Notes: generated by a model not told the origin, from the letters alone. A DNA stretch of 64,000 nucleotides from Zoroaster sp. YZ-2022 (GCA_029582265.1 CM055823.1:1674001-1738000), one strand, 5' to 3'. Positions 48,138-59,229 are shown, counted from the stretch's first letter. Numbers and translations: made by a program.

Positions 48138-48356
48138 TGTCATGGGCGGATCCAGAACATTTTTAGGGGGCGGAGAATCAAACAAATTATTTTCAGTACT
48201 ACAAAATTAAATGAAATAACCAAAGGGAGAGAAAACAAAGCACACTGGGGAATGGGAGTGCGTTCTCCCTCCCCCCCCTCTCTCTCTTTCTCTCCCTTAA
48301 AAAAACGATTTTAGGGGAGGGACCAGCCCTCCATTAGCCCCCCTCGATCCGCCAAT
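48138..48356. mobile_element. MITE with CAT(G/T)GGCGGATC ends
   Basis: Left CATGGGCGGATCCAGAACAT...AGGGGGCGG; right complement CCCCCCTCGATCCGCCAATG. 219 bp. A likely one-ended relative is at 15690-15712 (CCCCTGGATCCACCAATG). Confidence 0.7.
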
Positions 48357-48365
48357 GTATGTACC

Positions 48366-51300
48366 TCTGTTACATAATGGTTTGCTCGCCATCAAGCCGC
48401 ACCGTCCAAATATACAGGCAGGTACCAAAGGGTTGCCGTTATGGTTTTCCCAATCAACCGGTAGTCCAATCAGTACAGGCGAAAAAATGTACCGTCTGCC
48501 ATAATGGTTCGATAATCAATTAGCCTCGACACTGGGCCAGTATAGGCTGCCATGTAAAATTGTTCCTGTTGTAATGAGCCATAACCCAATCAACCCGGCA
48601 CTGGGCCAGTACAGGCAGTGTACCGTGTTGCCATTATGGTTTGCCACAATCTGCCCGGCACTGGGCCAGTTCAGGTAAAAAAAAAAAAAAACTGTCTGCC
48701 TGACATAATGGTTTGACGTAATCACCAGCCCGGCATCAGCCAGTACAGGCTGGGGTACCGTCTGGCGTAATGGTTTGCCGCAATCAGCCCGGCACCGGGC
48801 CAGTACAGGTGGCAAAATGTCTTACCATAGCAATGGTTTGCCGCAATCAACCCGCACCGGGCCAGTAAGCAGGTAGTGTACCGTCTTGCCGCAATGGTTT
48901 GCCGCAATCAACCCGGCACTGGGCCAGTACAGGTAGTGCACCGTCTTGCCGTTATGGTTTGCTGCAACCGTTTTGCCCGCACTGGGCCAGTACAGCGCAG
49001 TGTACCGTCTTGCCGTTTTTGGACGGCCACAATCAGCCCGGCACTGGGCCAAGGTTCAGGCAGTGTACCGTCTTGCCAAGAATGGTTTGCCACAATCAAC
49101 CCGGCACTGGGGCCGCCAGTACAGGTAGTGTACCGTGGTGCCACGGTTATGCGGCCGCTGCACAAATCGCCCGGTACTGGGGCCAGTTCAGGCAGTGTAC
49201 CGTTCGTGCCAGTAATGGTATTTCGATGCATCAGGGGGCCTCCGGCACTGGGGGCCAGCGGCAGGCTGCCGCAATGTCTGCGAATGGTTTGCCGCAATCA
49301 ATGCCCGGCAAAGGGCCAGTTCCAGGCAACGTCGTCGGCTGTCATACGAGTTTGCCAACAATTAACTCCGGAACAGGGCCAGTAGCAGGCTGTGTACCGT
49401 CTGCACATAATGGTTTGACGTGCAATCAGCCCGGCACTGACCAGTACAGGCTGTGTACCGTCTTTCACGCAACATACTTGCCGCAATCAGCCTGGCATCA
49501 ACAGTACAGGCAGTGTACCGTCTTTGTTGCAATGGTTTGCCGCAATCAGCCCGGCACCGGGCCAGTACAGGTAAAAATGTCGTCTGCCGTAATGGTTTGG
49601 CCGCAAACGGCCCGGCCCTGGGCCAGCACAGGCAGTGTACCGTCTCTACAAGTTATGGGTTTGCTTAACCAACCTGGCACTGGGCCAGTACAGGCTGTGT
49701 ACCGTCTCTACAAGCAGTTATGGTTTGGCTGCAATCAACCCTGCTAGACACTGGGCCAGTCAGGCAGTGTACCGTCTGCTGCAATAGTTTGCCGCAATCA
49801 GCTCCGGTACCTGGGCCAGCATAGGGTACCGTCTTAGCGTGGTCGGTTTGCCGCAATCAGCCCGCACTGGGCCAGCATTGCAGTGTACCGTCTTGCCGTA
49901 ATCGGTTTGCTTTCTGCATCAGCCCGGCACCGGGGCCAGCACACAGGCTGTGTACCGTCTGCCATAATGGTTTGACGTAACCAGGCCCGGCACCGACCAG
50001 TACAGCTGTACACCGTCTTGCCGTAAGGGTTTGCCGCATTCAGCCCGGCACTGGGCCAGTAGGCAGTGTACCGTCTTGCCGTAATTGGTTTGCCGCAATC
50101 AGCCCGGCACTGGGCCGGTACAGGCAGAAAATGTACCGTCTGCCGCAACGGTTTGCCGCAATCAGCCCGGCACTGGGCCGTACAGCAGCAGTGCACCGTC
50201 TTGCCGTTATGGTTTGCCGCAATCAACCCGGCACTGGGCCAGCCAGGCTGGTGTAAAATTTCGTCTTGCCGTTATGGTTGGTTTAAATCAACCCGACACT
50301 GGGCCAGTCTGCGAAAATTGTTCCGTCGGCCGTAATAGTGTTTGCCGCAATCAGCCCGGCACTGGGGCCGTACAGGTGTACCGTCTTGCCGTTATGGTTT
50401 GCCGCAATCAACCCGATACCTGGGCCAGTTCAGTGCAGTACCGTCTTGCCGTATAGTTTGCCGCAACTGTGCCCCGATCAGCCAGTACAGGCAGTGTACC
50501 GTCTTGCCGCAATGGTTTGCCGCAATCAGCCCGGCACTGGGCCAGCACAGGCAGTGTACCGGGGCGCTGTTGCATGGTTTCACGGTAATCAGCCCGGCAC
50601 TGGGCCAGCAGCAGGTTGTGTACCGTCTTGCCGTAATGGTTTGCCGCAATCAGCCCGGCACTGGCCAGTTCAGGCAGTGTACCGCCCATTGGCATAATGG
50701 TTTGCCACAAACAAACTCCGGCACTGGGCCGTATTAGGCTGTTAAAACGTCTTGCACATAATGGTTTGACGTAATCAGCTCCCGGCACTGGGCCGTACAG
50801 GCCAAATGTACGTCTTGCCGCAAAAATTTTACGCAATCAGCCTGGCACTGGGCCAGTGCGGCAGGCAGTGTACCGTCTTCGCCGTACCGGTTTGCCGCAA
50901 TCAAACTGGCACCGGGCCAGTACAGGCAGTGTAAAACCGTCTTGCCGCAATGGTTTGCCGTAATCAGCCCGGCACTGGGCCAGTACAGGCAGTGTACCGT
51001 CTGCCAGTAATGGTTTGCCGCAATCAGCCCGGCACCGGGGCCAGTGCACAGGCAGTGTACCGTCTTGCCGTAATGGTTTGCCGCAACTGGCCCGGCATCA
51101 GCCAGTTCCCAGGCAGTGTAAAATCTGGTTGCCGTTGCAATGGTTTGCCGTAATCAACAAGGTACTGTGCCAGTACAGGCAGTGTACCGTCTTAAGCCGT
51201 TAAGGAAAGTTGCCGCAATCAACCCGGCACTGGCCAGAAGCAGGCAGTGTACCGTCTTTGGTTAAAATATTTTGCCGGTACTATTCCAGAACTGCCTGCC

Positions 51301-51455
51301 TGTTCTGTATTCAGATAGCTGCGCGAGTTTTGTTGTTAGTGAAGCCGGTACCTGGCCCAGTGCCGTGATATCTACCGTCAAACCGTACGGTAATTGCCGG
51401 AACAAAACCAGAAACCAAGCCAGTACCGGCCCAGTACCGTCATGTTTGCTGGGTA
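48366..51455. repeat. 60-bp satellite, about 48 degenerate units (array C)
   Basis: Typical unit: CAGCCCGGCACTGGGCCAGT, ACAGGCAGTGTACCGTCTTG, CCGTAATGGTTTGCCGCAAT. It is GC-rich against AT-rich flanks. Units vary by 1-3-base losses and by recurring swaps such as CACTGGG to CATCAG. The last unit-like piece is followed by CCGGTACCTGGCCCAGTGCC and ends at 51443-51455 with TGTTTGCTGGGTA. That is the complement of the start of array B. Long plus-strand open frames through it are artefacts of a 60-bp (multiple of three) period. Confidence 0.95.
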
Positions 51456-52233
51456 GCTGTACAGTCCCCGAGTCTGTCAATATTTTTGACTGAAGTCATG
51501 CCGCTACAAGGTAATAGCGTAGCCCATACTGCATTGGGCGAGGGAAAGAGAGAACCGGGAGGCAATTCTTATAATACAGAGCAAACACTAGGGTGTTAAA
51601 TTAACAATTTAGTGGTGTCAACTTTATTCTGCCATTACGTGTTCATATTATGAGTGAGGAAAGAGAGAACCGATATCAGAACACATCAGACATAATAATA
51701 TGACAGGATAATTGTATCTACCAACTTCACATCAAGTTAGCTTTCTAAAATATTTTTTTTAATTTTTGTACTGGTAATCGCCTACGTATCTTTTTGGCAC
51801 CTTTCCTTCAATATAAACAGATTTTGTAAGGCTTTTGTGAGTTGTCCCGATCTATCAAGATTTTTTCTATCTTTGATTTGTTTTTGTTGATTGCTTGTGT
51901 TGTGATATTTTGAGATGTTGTATTACTGAATAAATAATCCAAATCCAAACCTACATCTTTTAAAGGGGAAAGGGAAAACTTCTGTTAAAAAAAGTGAGTT
52001 ACCAGTAGTTTCAATGTTTGGAAAAGAACCAGTTTGGTGATACCGCCCGATGAGCAGGCATCTTGAGCAATCAAACGTACCAGTTTGCCTGGTGGATACG
52101 TGGATATTAAGAATTAAAATAAATACAAATTCCAGCACCAATAATTATAACAATTAAAAAACTGAGTAGCAAATGAAAAGTTGTTCAAAGAGAACCCACG
52201 ACAATTGAAGTCTATAACTGTAGAGTGCTTTTT

Positions 52234-52580
52234 AGACAGCGGCGGCACCAGACCTGTTAAACTGAGGGGGGGGGGGCAAGCTTAAATTTATATGGGGGCA
52301 AACGTTAATCATTAAAAGTTCCTAAGCTTGTAAAGATACATAACCACATTGCCGATGATGGAAATAATTTTTTTTTAATTCTATGGGGGTTGCGGGTTTG
52401 GTGGAAGCATATTTACAGCGCGAACATACATTGCATGAATGTGGGTTCAATGTTTGGGGTTAACCAATTTCAATTTCTGGCCATCGTGGAAAAAATTGGG
52501 GTGGGGTAGAATTGGGGGGGCAAAGAAAGTAATTGGGGCTATTTCCCCTGCCGCCCCCCACCCCTGTAGCGCCGCTGCTG
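52234..52580. mobile_element. MITE with GGCGGC/GCCGC ends and G-rich interior
   Basis: Left CAGCGGCGGCACCAGA...GGGGGGGGGGGCAAGC; right CCGCCCCCCACCCCTGTAGCGCCGCTGCTG. The ends pair over about 12 bp with mismatches. Confidence 0.6.
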
Positions 52581-52599
52581 CTTTTAGACAATTACCGGT

Positions 52600-53630
52600 T
52601 ACGAGCTTAAACCCCGCCATTTCATTTCAACAAGAAATATTGGCCAAAATCCATCTCATTTCGTTTTCATTCTATTTCTAATGTAGAACGTCTCGTCTCA
52701 TGATCTGTTGACTCTTTACAGTTGGGAAATTAATGCCTCGTACTCCTTACATAGCACCTCAGACAGAAAGATTTTTAAGTTTATGTGGAGATTAAAGTAC
52801 ACACAATGTAAAAGTTATACATTAACATACACTGTTGCCCGCCATGAAACCTATGGTATTGCATTGATAAAGATATTCTGGTATCTTCGGAGACATGATC
52901 TGTTTTCATCAAAGATACGGTATCTGCAAGTTGGCTGTTCCATGTACCTTTAAACGTATGTGAAAGATGATAATATATATTATTATGGTGTGGTATTTCA
53001 TTATTACAAATAAAAAAGCTTTTATTTACTTAAGTTCAAAGATCTATAACAGGCAAGGGCAACACGTTATCTTTTCCTTTTAACACACACAACCACCCTC
53101 AGCTCCATTGAGAGCCAGTCCAAAAATATTTCCTAAATTTTCTCTAAAATCTACATGCAATATTCACCCCAAAAATCAAAATATTCTCCAAACATATTCC
53201 AAACCCCAAAATTATTATTATTTTTAATCTAATGTTTTAAACTCAACAAACATGCTACTTGAGGAGGGGGTTAGTGTAGAGGCGAGGTGTCCCATCGCAA
53301 GTCTGGCTCCAGCGCCCCATACATGTTGGTTTTGGGGTGCTTAATTGGGGTTCCCAACTCCATTGCATTGTTGTTTTAGTGATTTCTCATTGTGTCAAAC
53401 AATCGGAAAGTTGGCGTCGACGCAAGTTACTGAGTTCGGAACTTGCAATATTTTCACCCGTTTGTCGAGCTTTGGTTCTACAACTTAACTGTCGTAGGTG
53501 TAAATATACCATTTCATAAGTAATTATTTCCATGTTGGCACAACCAATATGTGGAGATTGCAGGGCCACAATTGAAGGTTTCCTTAATTAACGCGTTACT
53601 TTCTACTAATAGTAATACTATTTCAACTTA
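52600..53630. other. No supported gene
   Basis: Short open frames only; nothing I can assign. Confidence 0.4.
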
Positions 53631-53639
53631 GGCCTACCA

Positions 53640-54139
53640 NNNNNNNNNNNNNNNNNNNNNNNNNNNNNNNNNNNNNNNNNNNNNNNNNNNNNNNNNNNNN
53701 NNNNNNNNNNNNNNNNNNNNNNNNNNNNNNNNNNNNNNNNNNNNNNNNNNNNNNNNNNNNNNNNNNNNNNNNNNNNNNNNNNNNNNNNNNNNNNNNNNNN
53801 NNNNNNNNNNNNNNNNNNNNNNNNNNNNNNNNNNNNNNNNNNNNNNNNNNNNNNNNNNNNNNNNNNNNNNNNNNNNNNNNNNNNNNNNNNNNNNNNNNNN
53901 NNNNNNNNNNNNNNNNNNNNNNNNNNNNNNNNNNNNNNNNNNNNNNNNNNNNNNNNNNNNNNNNNNNNNNNNNNNNNNNNNNNNNNNNNNNNNNNNNNNN
54001 NNNNNNNNNNNNNNNNNNNNNNNNNNNNNNNNNNNNNNNNNNNNNNNNNNNNNNNNNNNNNNNNNNNNNNNNNNNNNNNNNNNNNNNNNNNNNNNNNNNN
54101 NNNNNNNNNNNNNNNNNNNNNNNNNNNNNNNNNNNNNNN
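53640..54139. other. Assembly gap (500 N)
   Basis: Exactly 500 N, a placeholder size. Confidence 0.99.
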
Positions 54140-54253
54140 ACACGCTACAGCAAGTTCAAATTGTCCAACCTTGTTGCACATATGTATTGTATGAATTTTC
54201 TCACCTCCAAAAAGCCCCTCAGCTTTTAAACCAGCAAACAAGCCTGTACTTAC

Positions 54254-54467
54254 CACTGGAATCAACTCCAGCTCGTTATATCGCTTCTTTAGACCTTCAA
54301 AGCCTTTGAGGATCCTGTCTGGATCCCTCATCATCATGGTGATCACCTTGCCCCGACAACGTTAGCGTACAGCACAATTTTCAGCCGTTTGAGAGGCAAC
54401 CCTGCTTTCATCCATTTCCGACGGCGGTATCCACCATCCCAATCAACATGGAGGCTTCATCAATGCC
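54254..54467 (-). CDS. Coding exon of an unidentified gene, two apparent 1-base deletions
   Basis: Acceptor TTTCTTCCTAG at 54468 and donor CCAGTG|GTAAGT at 54253 frame a 214-bp exon. Its pieces read GIDEASMLIGMVDTAV, then (shifted) RKWMKAGLPLKRLKIVLYAN and VVGAR. After another shift it reads VITMMMRDPDRILKGFEG and LKKRYNELELIPV. Each shift is repaired by one added base in a short run. The composition is strongly protein-like (amphipathic, charged). I cannot name the family. A neighbouring minus-strand exon at 56803-56952 may belong to the same gene, although the phases do not join directly. Downstream exons may lie in the gap. Confidence 0.6.
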
Positions 54468-54750
54468 CTAGGAAGAAATTTCACAAAGCGAAAACTTTTC
54501 AGTGTTACAAATTTTAAAAAATGAGCATAGGAATCCTCTGTCACAACCTTGTTCCTGTTTTTCGAATTGTTTTGTTTTACTTGTACCAATGCTCTCTTGG
54601 GTGGTTTTTTCGGTAAAACTGAGTAGTGACGGGGTTTTGTTTAAAGCGAAACTAAACCGATGGGTTTTACTATACTCAAAAACCAATAAAATACCGTTGT
54701 TTTAGTAATAGATGATAAAAGACATTCAATTGATATTAGGCCAAAAAAAC

Positions 54751-55069
54751 GTCTCCGTTTTCTGGTCATCGGTCAGCTTTTCTTTTTTTTTTTTTTTTTT
54801 TACAACAGGGAAATACGTGATAGTGTATACGCGGGAACAAATTTCCCACACAAAAGCATGGTGGCTAAGAGAGAGGCTCACAAATCGGGCAAACGTTCAC
54901 ACTTCGTGTGTGAAAAAAGTCGTTTAAACACAGCGCTGACGAATACCAATCGATCAAGCAATTTTGGCTGCAACTGGACATCGTTTCACATAGAAACAAC
55001 AAAAGAAGAAAAATTAAATGTCGACGCCTGGAATTGAGATGACGCGCGCGGAGACCAGAAACTGTAGAC
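54751..55069. mobile_element. MITE of the GTCTCCGGTTTCTGG family, copy 4
   Basis: Left GTCTCCGTTTTCTGGTCATCGG; right GGAGACCAGAAACTGTAGAC. Shares CGGGCAAACGTTCACAC, AAAGTCGTTTAAACACAGC and TTTTGGCTGCAACTGGACAT with copies 1-3. A T run has grown near 54783-54800. Confidence 0.8.
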
Positions 55070-55272
55070 TATTGCTTTTGCATAAGGACTGATTATTATT
55101 ATGCTCTGTTCGCGGTTTTTTGTCTGGTGGTATACTGGCTAGCAATTTAAAACCGTCCAAACTTATCTGTATTATCCGAAAATTTCGGATATGTGTAAAT
55201 TAGGGGTGATTTACATATCTAATTACGATTTACATATTGCTATTCTGGTACCGGCACAGAGAATAGTGTACA

Positions 55273-55415
55273 GCAGTGGAGAGGCAGTCTGCACTTGTAA
55301 GCAGGATATTGTGGGTTCGAATTCCACCTGAGTCGCCTGTTTCTGCAGACACTCGGAAAGCACTAGTATACAGTCCTTCATACATACCTTTGGTGTAGGA
55401 CAAAAGTTTGAATCA
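55273..55415 (+). repeat. tRNA-derived SINE (30.5-kb family), copy
   Basis: GTGGGTTCGAATTCCACCTG (B box) and GAGTCGCCTGTTTCTGCAG, with the tail ACTCGGAAAGCACTAGTATAC, align with the copies at 30490-31066. Confidence 0.7.
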
Positions 55416-55794
55416 ATTGTTTTATTACACCACACAATTATACAATCAATTTGACAAAATCAAATAACTTATATGAAAAGCATGTTATCAATGTCGTTTC
55501 AAATTACAAATTGCCAAATATTTCTATATAATGACCCAACACTTCTTGACCACTCTTTCCTCTACAGCTTCCTCTTTACACAATTCCTTTTGTAGAGGAC
55601 CTCCCATCTATACCTGTGCTCCTGTGTTGAGTAACGGAGTGATGAGACTGTTCCAGATTTATTGCCGAGGACAGGTACGAGACAGCGGAATACATTTCCC
55701 ACCAGTTCCTGGGGACGGCAGGCTCGACCCCTCAACAGGAATAACGATACAAATTTGTTGGCATGAACATGAGCATTTCTTGAGGGCGAATCAT

Positions 55795-55836
55795 TCTCCT
55801 GAGGACGATCAGAGCACACTGATCGAAACGTCGAGG
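55795..55836 (+). ncRNA. Hammerhead-ribozyme-like motif
   Basis: CTGAGGA (55799-55805, canonical CUGAUGA) is followed by a 7-bp stem CGATCAG/CTGATCG around AGCACA. AAAC and GTC (55830-55832) come next. CTC before the core and GAG after GTC can pair as stem I. If the closing C-G is counted in stem II, the G of the canonical GAAA is used up. Stem III would be only two base pairs. Related hammerheads are established in Penelope-like retroelements, and this may be a fragment of one. Activity is unproven. Confidence 0.4.
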
Positions 55837-55847
55837 TTGTACTCTCC

Positions 55848-55905
55848 AGTTCTTTTTCAGAACTAAATTACTACTCAATTGAGATTCCACATGGTGTCAC
55901 CGCAA
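55848..55905 (+). repeat. Dispersed repeat (AGTTCTTTTTCAGAACT...GGTGTCACCGC), copy 2
   Basis: Follows the hammerhead-like motif directly. Includes ACTACTCAATTGAGATTCCACATGGTGTCACCGC, also found in complement at 61135-61215 and partly at 17937-17990. Confidence 0.65.
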
Positions 55906-56535
55906 TTAGTCTTACTTATGACATTTCTTTTAATAAGATAATTAAACCCTAGCAGTGAGGAAGGGAATAGTAGTCTAGTAAAAACTTTTTAGAAGTAATT
56001 TACAAAATGAATTTCTGTCATCCGAATACAAACAATTTGAATGTAATTTTCACTATTTGCTTGTTGACACAATGAGATAAGCTGAAACTTGTGCAGGTTA
56101 TTATATTTTAAATACATATATATGTTAATTCTTGTTAATGTTAATGTGAATGTTTTTAAATAATTTACCAATGAAGCGTACGTTGGCTTTAAGATATATC
56201 GCGATGTGTTTGGGCCGATTTTACGAGTAAAAATAGATTTAAATGTTGAATTGCTATTTTCTGGGGTTAAGGGAAGTTATAAGCTTTCATTTGAGACATG
56301 GAACGAAAAAAACCATCAAAGATTAAGTACTACAGTAAATAACAACTCAAATTAATCAAATGCTGGCCCACTGTTTTAATCCTCACACAATTTGCCCACA
56401 ATTTATTGTACATAAACAGTACATGAGGGCGTGTGCAGTCTTTCCGATTGGCCAGCATGGTTGTCAATCAGAATCAAGCGGATTTTAAAATATCGCTTTT
56501 TATTTACAGTTTCAAACATCCGAATTTCATGGGAT

Positions 56536-56660
56536 TTTGTTTGTTTGTTTGTTTGTTTGTTTGGTTGGTTTTTCTTCTTCTTCTTCTTCTTCTTTTTGTT
56601 TTTTGTCGTTTTGTTTTGTTTTTTGTTTTTGTACTTTTGTTTTTGTTTTGTTTTAATAAC
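56536..56660. repeat. (TTTG)n, (TTC)n and T-rich compound microsatellite
   Basis: About seven TTTG units, then CTT units, then irregular GTTTT repeats. Open frames here are low-complexity artefacts. Confidence 0.9.
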
Positions 56661-56802
56661 GATGTTATCTTTCAAAATTCGTTAGTTTTTTAAGTTCCTA
56701 TTTTGAGGTCTCTTGAGCCAAAGACAGGCGATATATCTTTTAAAGATATTACTGAGGATACCAGCACTATTCCGATGAAGGAAGATCAAAGGACGTACAT
56801 AC

Positions 56803-56952
56803 CTGTTTTTCCAAAAGCAGTCAATAATTTCCCTATATAAGGGCATGTGGTCGGGAGAGAGGTTGAGACATCCAGCACATTGTAAAAGCATGTGGCGGAG
56901 ATCCTCAGCCTTGTTCTCCGGCAAGCTGTCGGACGCTCAACTTTAGATTGCT
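56803..56952 (-). CDS. Coding exon of an unidentified gene, one apparent 1-base insertion
   Basis: Acceptor TTGGTTCTCTTCAG and donor AAAAACAG|GTATGT (56802-56797) bound a 150-bp exon. It reads SNLKLSVRQL, then after dropping one T it continues PENKAEDLRHMLLQCAGC and LNLSPDHMPLYREIIDCFWKN. The second part is open and strongly protein-like (helical, Cys/Leu-rich). No family recognised. Another frame is open through the whole exon but has implausible composition. Probably the same strand and perhaps the same gene as 54254-54467. Confidence 0.55.
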
Positions 56953-57264
56953 CTGAAGAGAACCAACTAGCAAGTGTTGGGTACCGGCGAATAGCTAACC
57001 TCTGTTAATATCGAAGGAAAGACCAATGAGACAGAAATTATATTTAAATTGCTTAAATTAACAAATCAAAGAACTAAAACAAGAAATTAAATAAATGACC
57101 GTAATAGTGTCATGGTTGAAAACCATTATACACCTTTGATAAAATGTCTGTAAATGCACCCTTTCTTAATGACAATCAAGAATGTATAAAATCCAACCAG
57201 TGAAAGTTTCAGCTTATTTTAATGTCGTTAACGAGAAAGTGGTAAAAATGCAATCAGATTGTTC

Positions 57265-57338
57265 ATTGATTATAACATTATTGATTATAACATTATTGAT
57301 TATAACATTATTGATTATAACATTATTGATTATAACAT
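57265..57338. repeat. 15-bp tandem repeat, about five units
   Basis: ATTGATTATAACATT repeated perfectly. It lies in an open frame (57182-57517) whose repeated LIITL pentapeptide comes only from the period being a multiple of three. Confidence 0.93.
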
Positions 57339-57861
57339 GGAATTACTGTCTTCAAATAACAGAAATTAATTTTATTTTGCTCATTTTACGAAATCGACAG
57401 CACCTGAGACAGAATTATTTTAAGGCATGTTTGAAAGCATCTGAAACTTTACACCAATTGTTAGTTTTGGAAAACCAAACCGCCACTTGTGCACAATGTT
57501 TAAGCATGTGTTTTTAGCAGACGACAAAATGGCCAACATCTCACTTGACTACAATTTCCCTTTGTGTCCTCTATAATCTTTTAAAGGAAAATATGTGATA
57601 TTTGTCATATTTGGGGGAAAAAAGTGGCGGTTTTAAATAAAACCGATCATTCAGGTTTTTTTTTCGAGAATACCACTAGTGTATAAATATGGGCTTTTTA
57701 TTTAACACAAAACTGATTCTAGATCTTGCCTCCCGGCTGCGCTGATAGAGATCAAGTGTTTGATCAAAGTTCAAAATTGTGTTTAGATCAAACAAATTTG
57801 TTGATAGATTGATCAGATTGATCTGGCCTTTATGCTATATAGTACTCACTCCCAAAAACAG

Positions 57862-58066
57862 AGACACAGATGACATCAACTTTGTCTTTCACATCCAAGC
57901 GATGTGGATATCCCTACAGGCACAACCTCTCAATGTAGCATTTGCCGCAGGACTGCGTGTCGATTACCAGTGTGTCTTTGACGAGGAACCCAGACATATT
58001 GTTGGAGGTGGGCAGCAGGTCTTTCAACAATTTCAAAAATACAGTACACACTACAAATCTATCTAA
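57862..58066. other. Coding-like segment, strand undecided
   Basis: The plus strand is open for 288 bases and reads DDINFVFHIQAMWISLQA, then VFDEEPRHIVGGGQQVFQQF, with even codon usage. The minus strand reads SGFLVKDTLVIDTQSCGKCY...DVKDKVDVICVSVFG and ends at a good donor (GGGA|GTGAGT), but has one in-frame stop. A minus-strand gene would agree with exons at 54.3 and 56.9 kb. A nearby minus-strand segment at 58305-58215 (after TTATCTTTGTCAG) is also open. No family is firm. Confidence 0.35.
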
Positions 58067-58892
58067 GATGATTTAGTAATTGAGTGATCCTTAACAATAA
58101 TGAATTGACACTGTTGACTGTGAGAGACCGGTTGATATAAACAATCCTAACTTATTAAATATCTGCACAGACTGCACTCAACACAGCTAGTACAGCTAAA
58201 TAGTGCAAAAGTAGGAACCGGTATTGAGCGCTGTAACCATATCCAGGTACCCAACTTCCGGTTTCTGATAATAGCCATCAGGACAGAGCCAAAACACGCT
58301 GACAAAGATAAGCCAGATGAGTCACGCACGAATGATTCATCATTTCAATAATTATGTCCACCCACATATAAGAAGCCAGGATTTTCAGAGTGGGGAAACA
58401 TTTTTTTGGAGAAAATTTACCGAAAAAAAGCTCACATGAAGTATTATTTGTTTCCCCCCCGAATGGACGGTCTCTGAAGTCGCTCGGCCGGGGTGTGGTG
58501 TTGGGGAAGGAGTGTCAATTATATTTTTGCACTCAGTTTTTGCATGCATGCCCAGGTGGAGGTTATTTCCAACCCTCCCCAAACACCGCCTAAAACAACA
58601 CTTCATGTGCCATTTCAGAAATACCAACAAGTTTGTGAATTTACCAACGAACACTATTTTGCCCCCTTGGCTACGCCACTGACCGTGTTAAATATATATT
58701 TAACTCTTAGTGGGGGTCCTTATGTCGTCAGGTGTTTTCTAAGACCTAGAAGCAATCTGAAGCCAGTTTTAGAATTCTTAGAGGGTCTATATTAAGGATT
58801 TAAATGTTTACAACAAATCTTTTTTAGTTAACACCCCCTTTGGCGGCCATTTTGAAAATGGCGGGAAAATATATGTCCATAACTCCAGAAGT

Positions 58893-59225
58893 ATACAGGT
58901 TATAGTTTACATTTTAATATTTTTTCAATATTTTATGGGTCGGGGATTCCAAAAAGATCACTGACAATTGAGAGAAATTCATTGTTAGGTACAAAACTGA
59001 AACCACGCCCATGTTTAGAATTGATATGCCACGCATACTCTTAATGCTTATAGCTTAGTACATAGGCTATAGTTTATATTTTAGTATTTTATCACTATTT
59101 TATGGGCCAGGGATTCCAAAAGATCACTGACAATTGAGAAAAATCCATTGTTAGGTACAAACTACTGAGGCCACGCCCATTGTAGATGATATGCCACGCC
59201 TCTTAATGCTTACAGTTTCCCAGTT
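58893..59225. repeat. ~165-bp tandem duplication
   Basis: Two adjacent copies share TATTTTATGGGTCGGGGATTCC, AAAGATCACTGACAATTGAG, CCACGCCCAT, ATATGCCACGC and CTTAATGCTTA, differing by about 10%. At 58843-58864 the word GGCGGCCATTTTGAAAATGGCGGG pairs two YY1-like sites head to head. Confidence 0.85.
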
Positions 59226-59229
59226 TGGT

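Noticed and set aside
48899..49747. 282-codon plus-strand open frame and many overlapping long frames across 48.5-51.2 kb
   Set aside because: They lie in the 60-bp satellite. A period divisible by three keeps frames open on both strands, and the peptides only repeat the unit.
57182..57517. 111-codon plus-strand ORF as a membrane protein
   Set aside because: Its hydrophobic core comes from a perfect 15-bp tandem repeat and there is no supporting context.
57862..58066. Assigning the coding-like segment to a named P-loop or FYVE-domain protein
   Set aside because: The minus-strand ending VICVSVFG resembles sequence before a P-loop, but one stop and weak similarity elsewhere do not justify a name.
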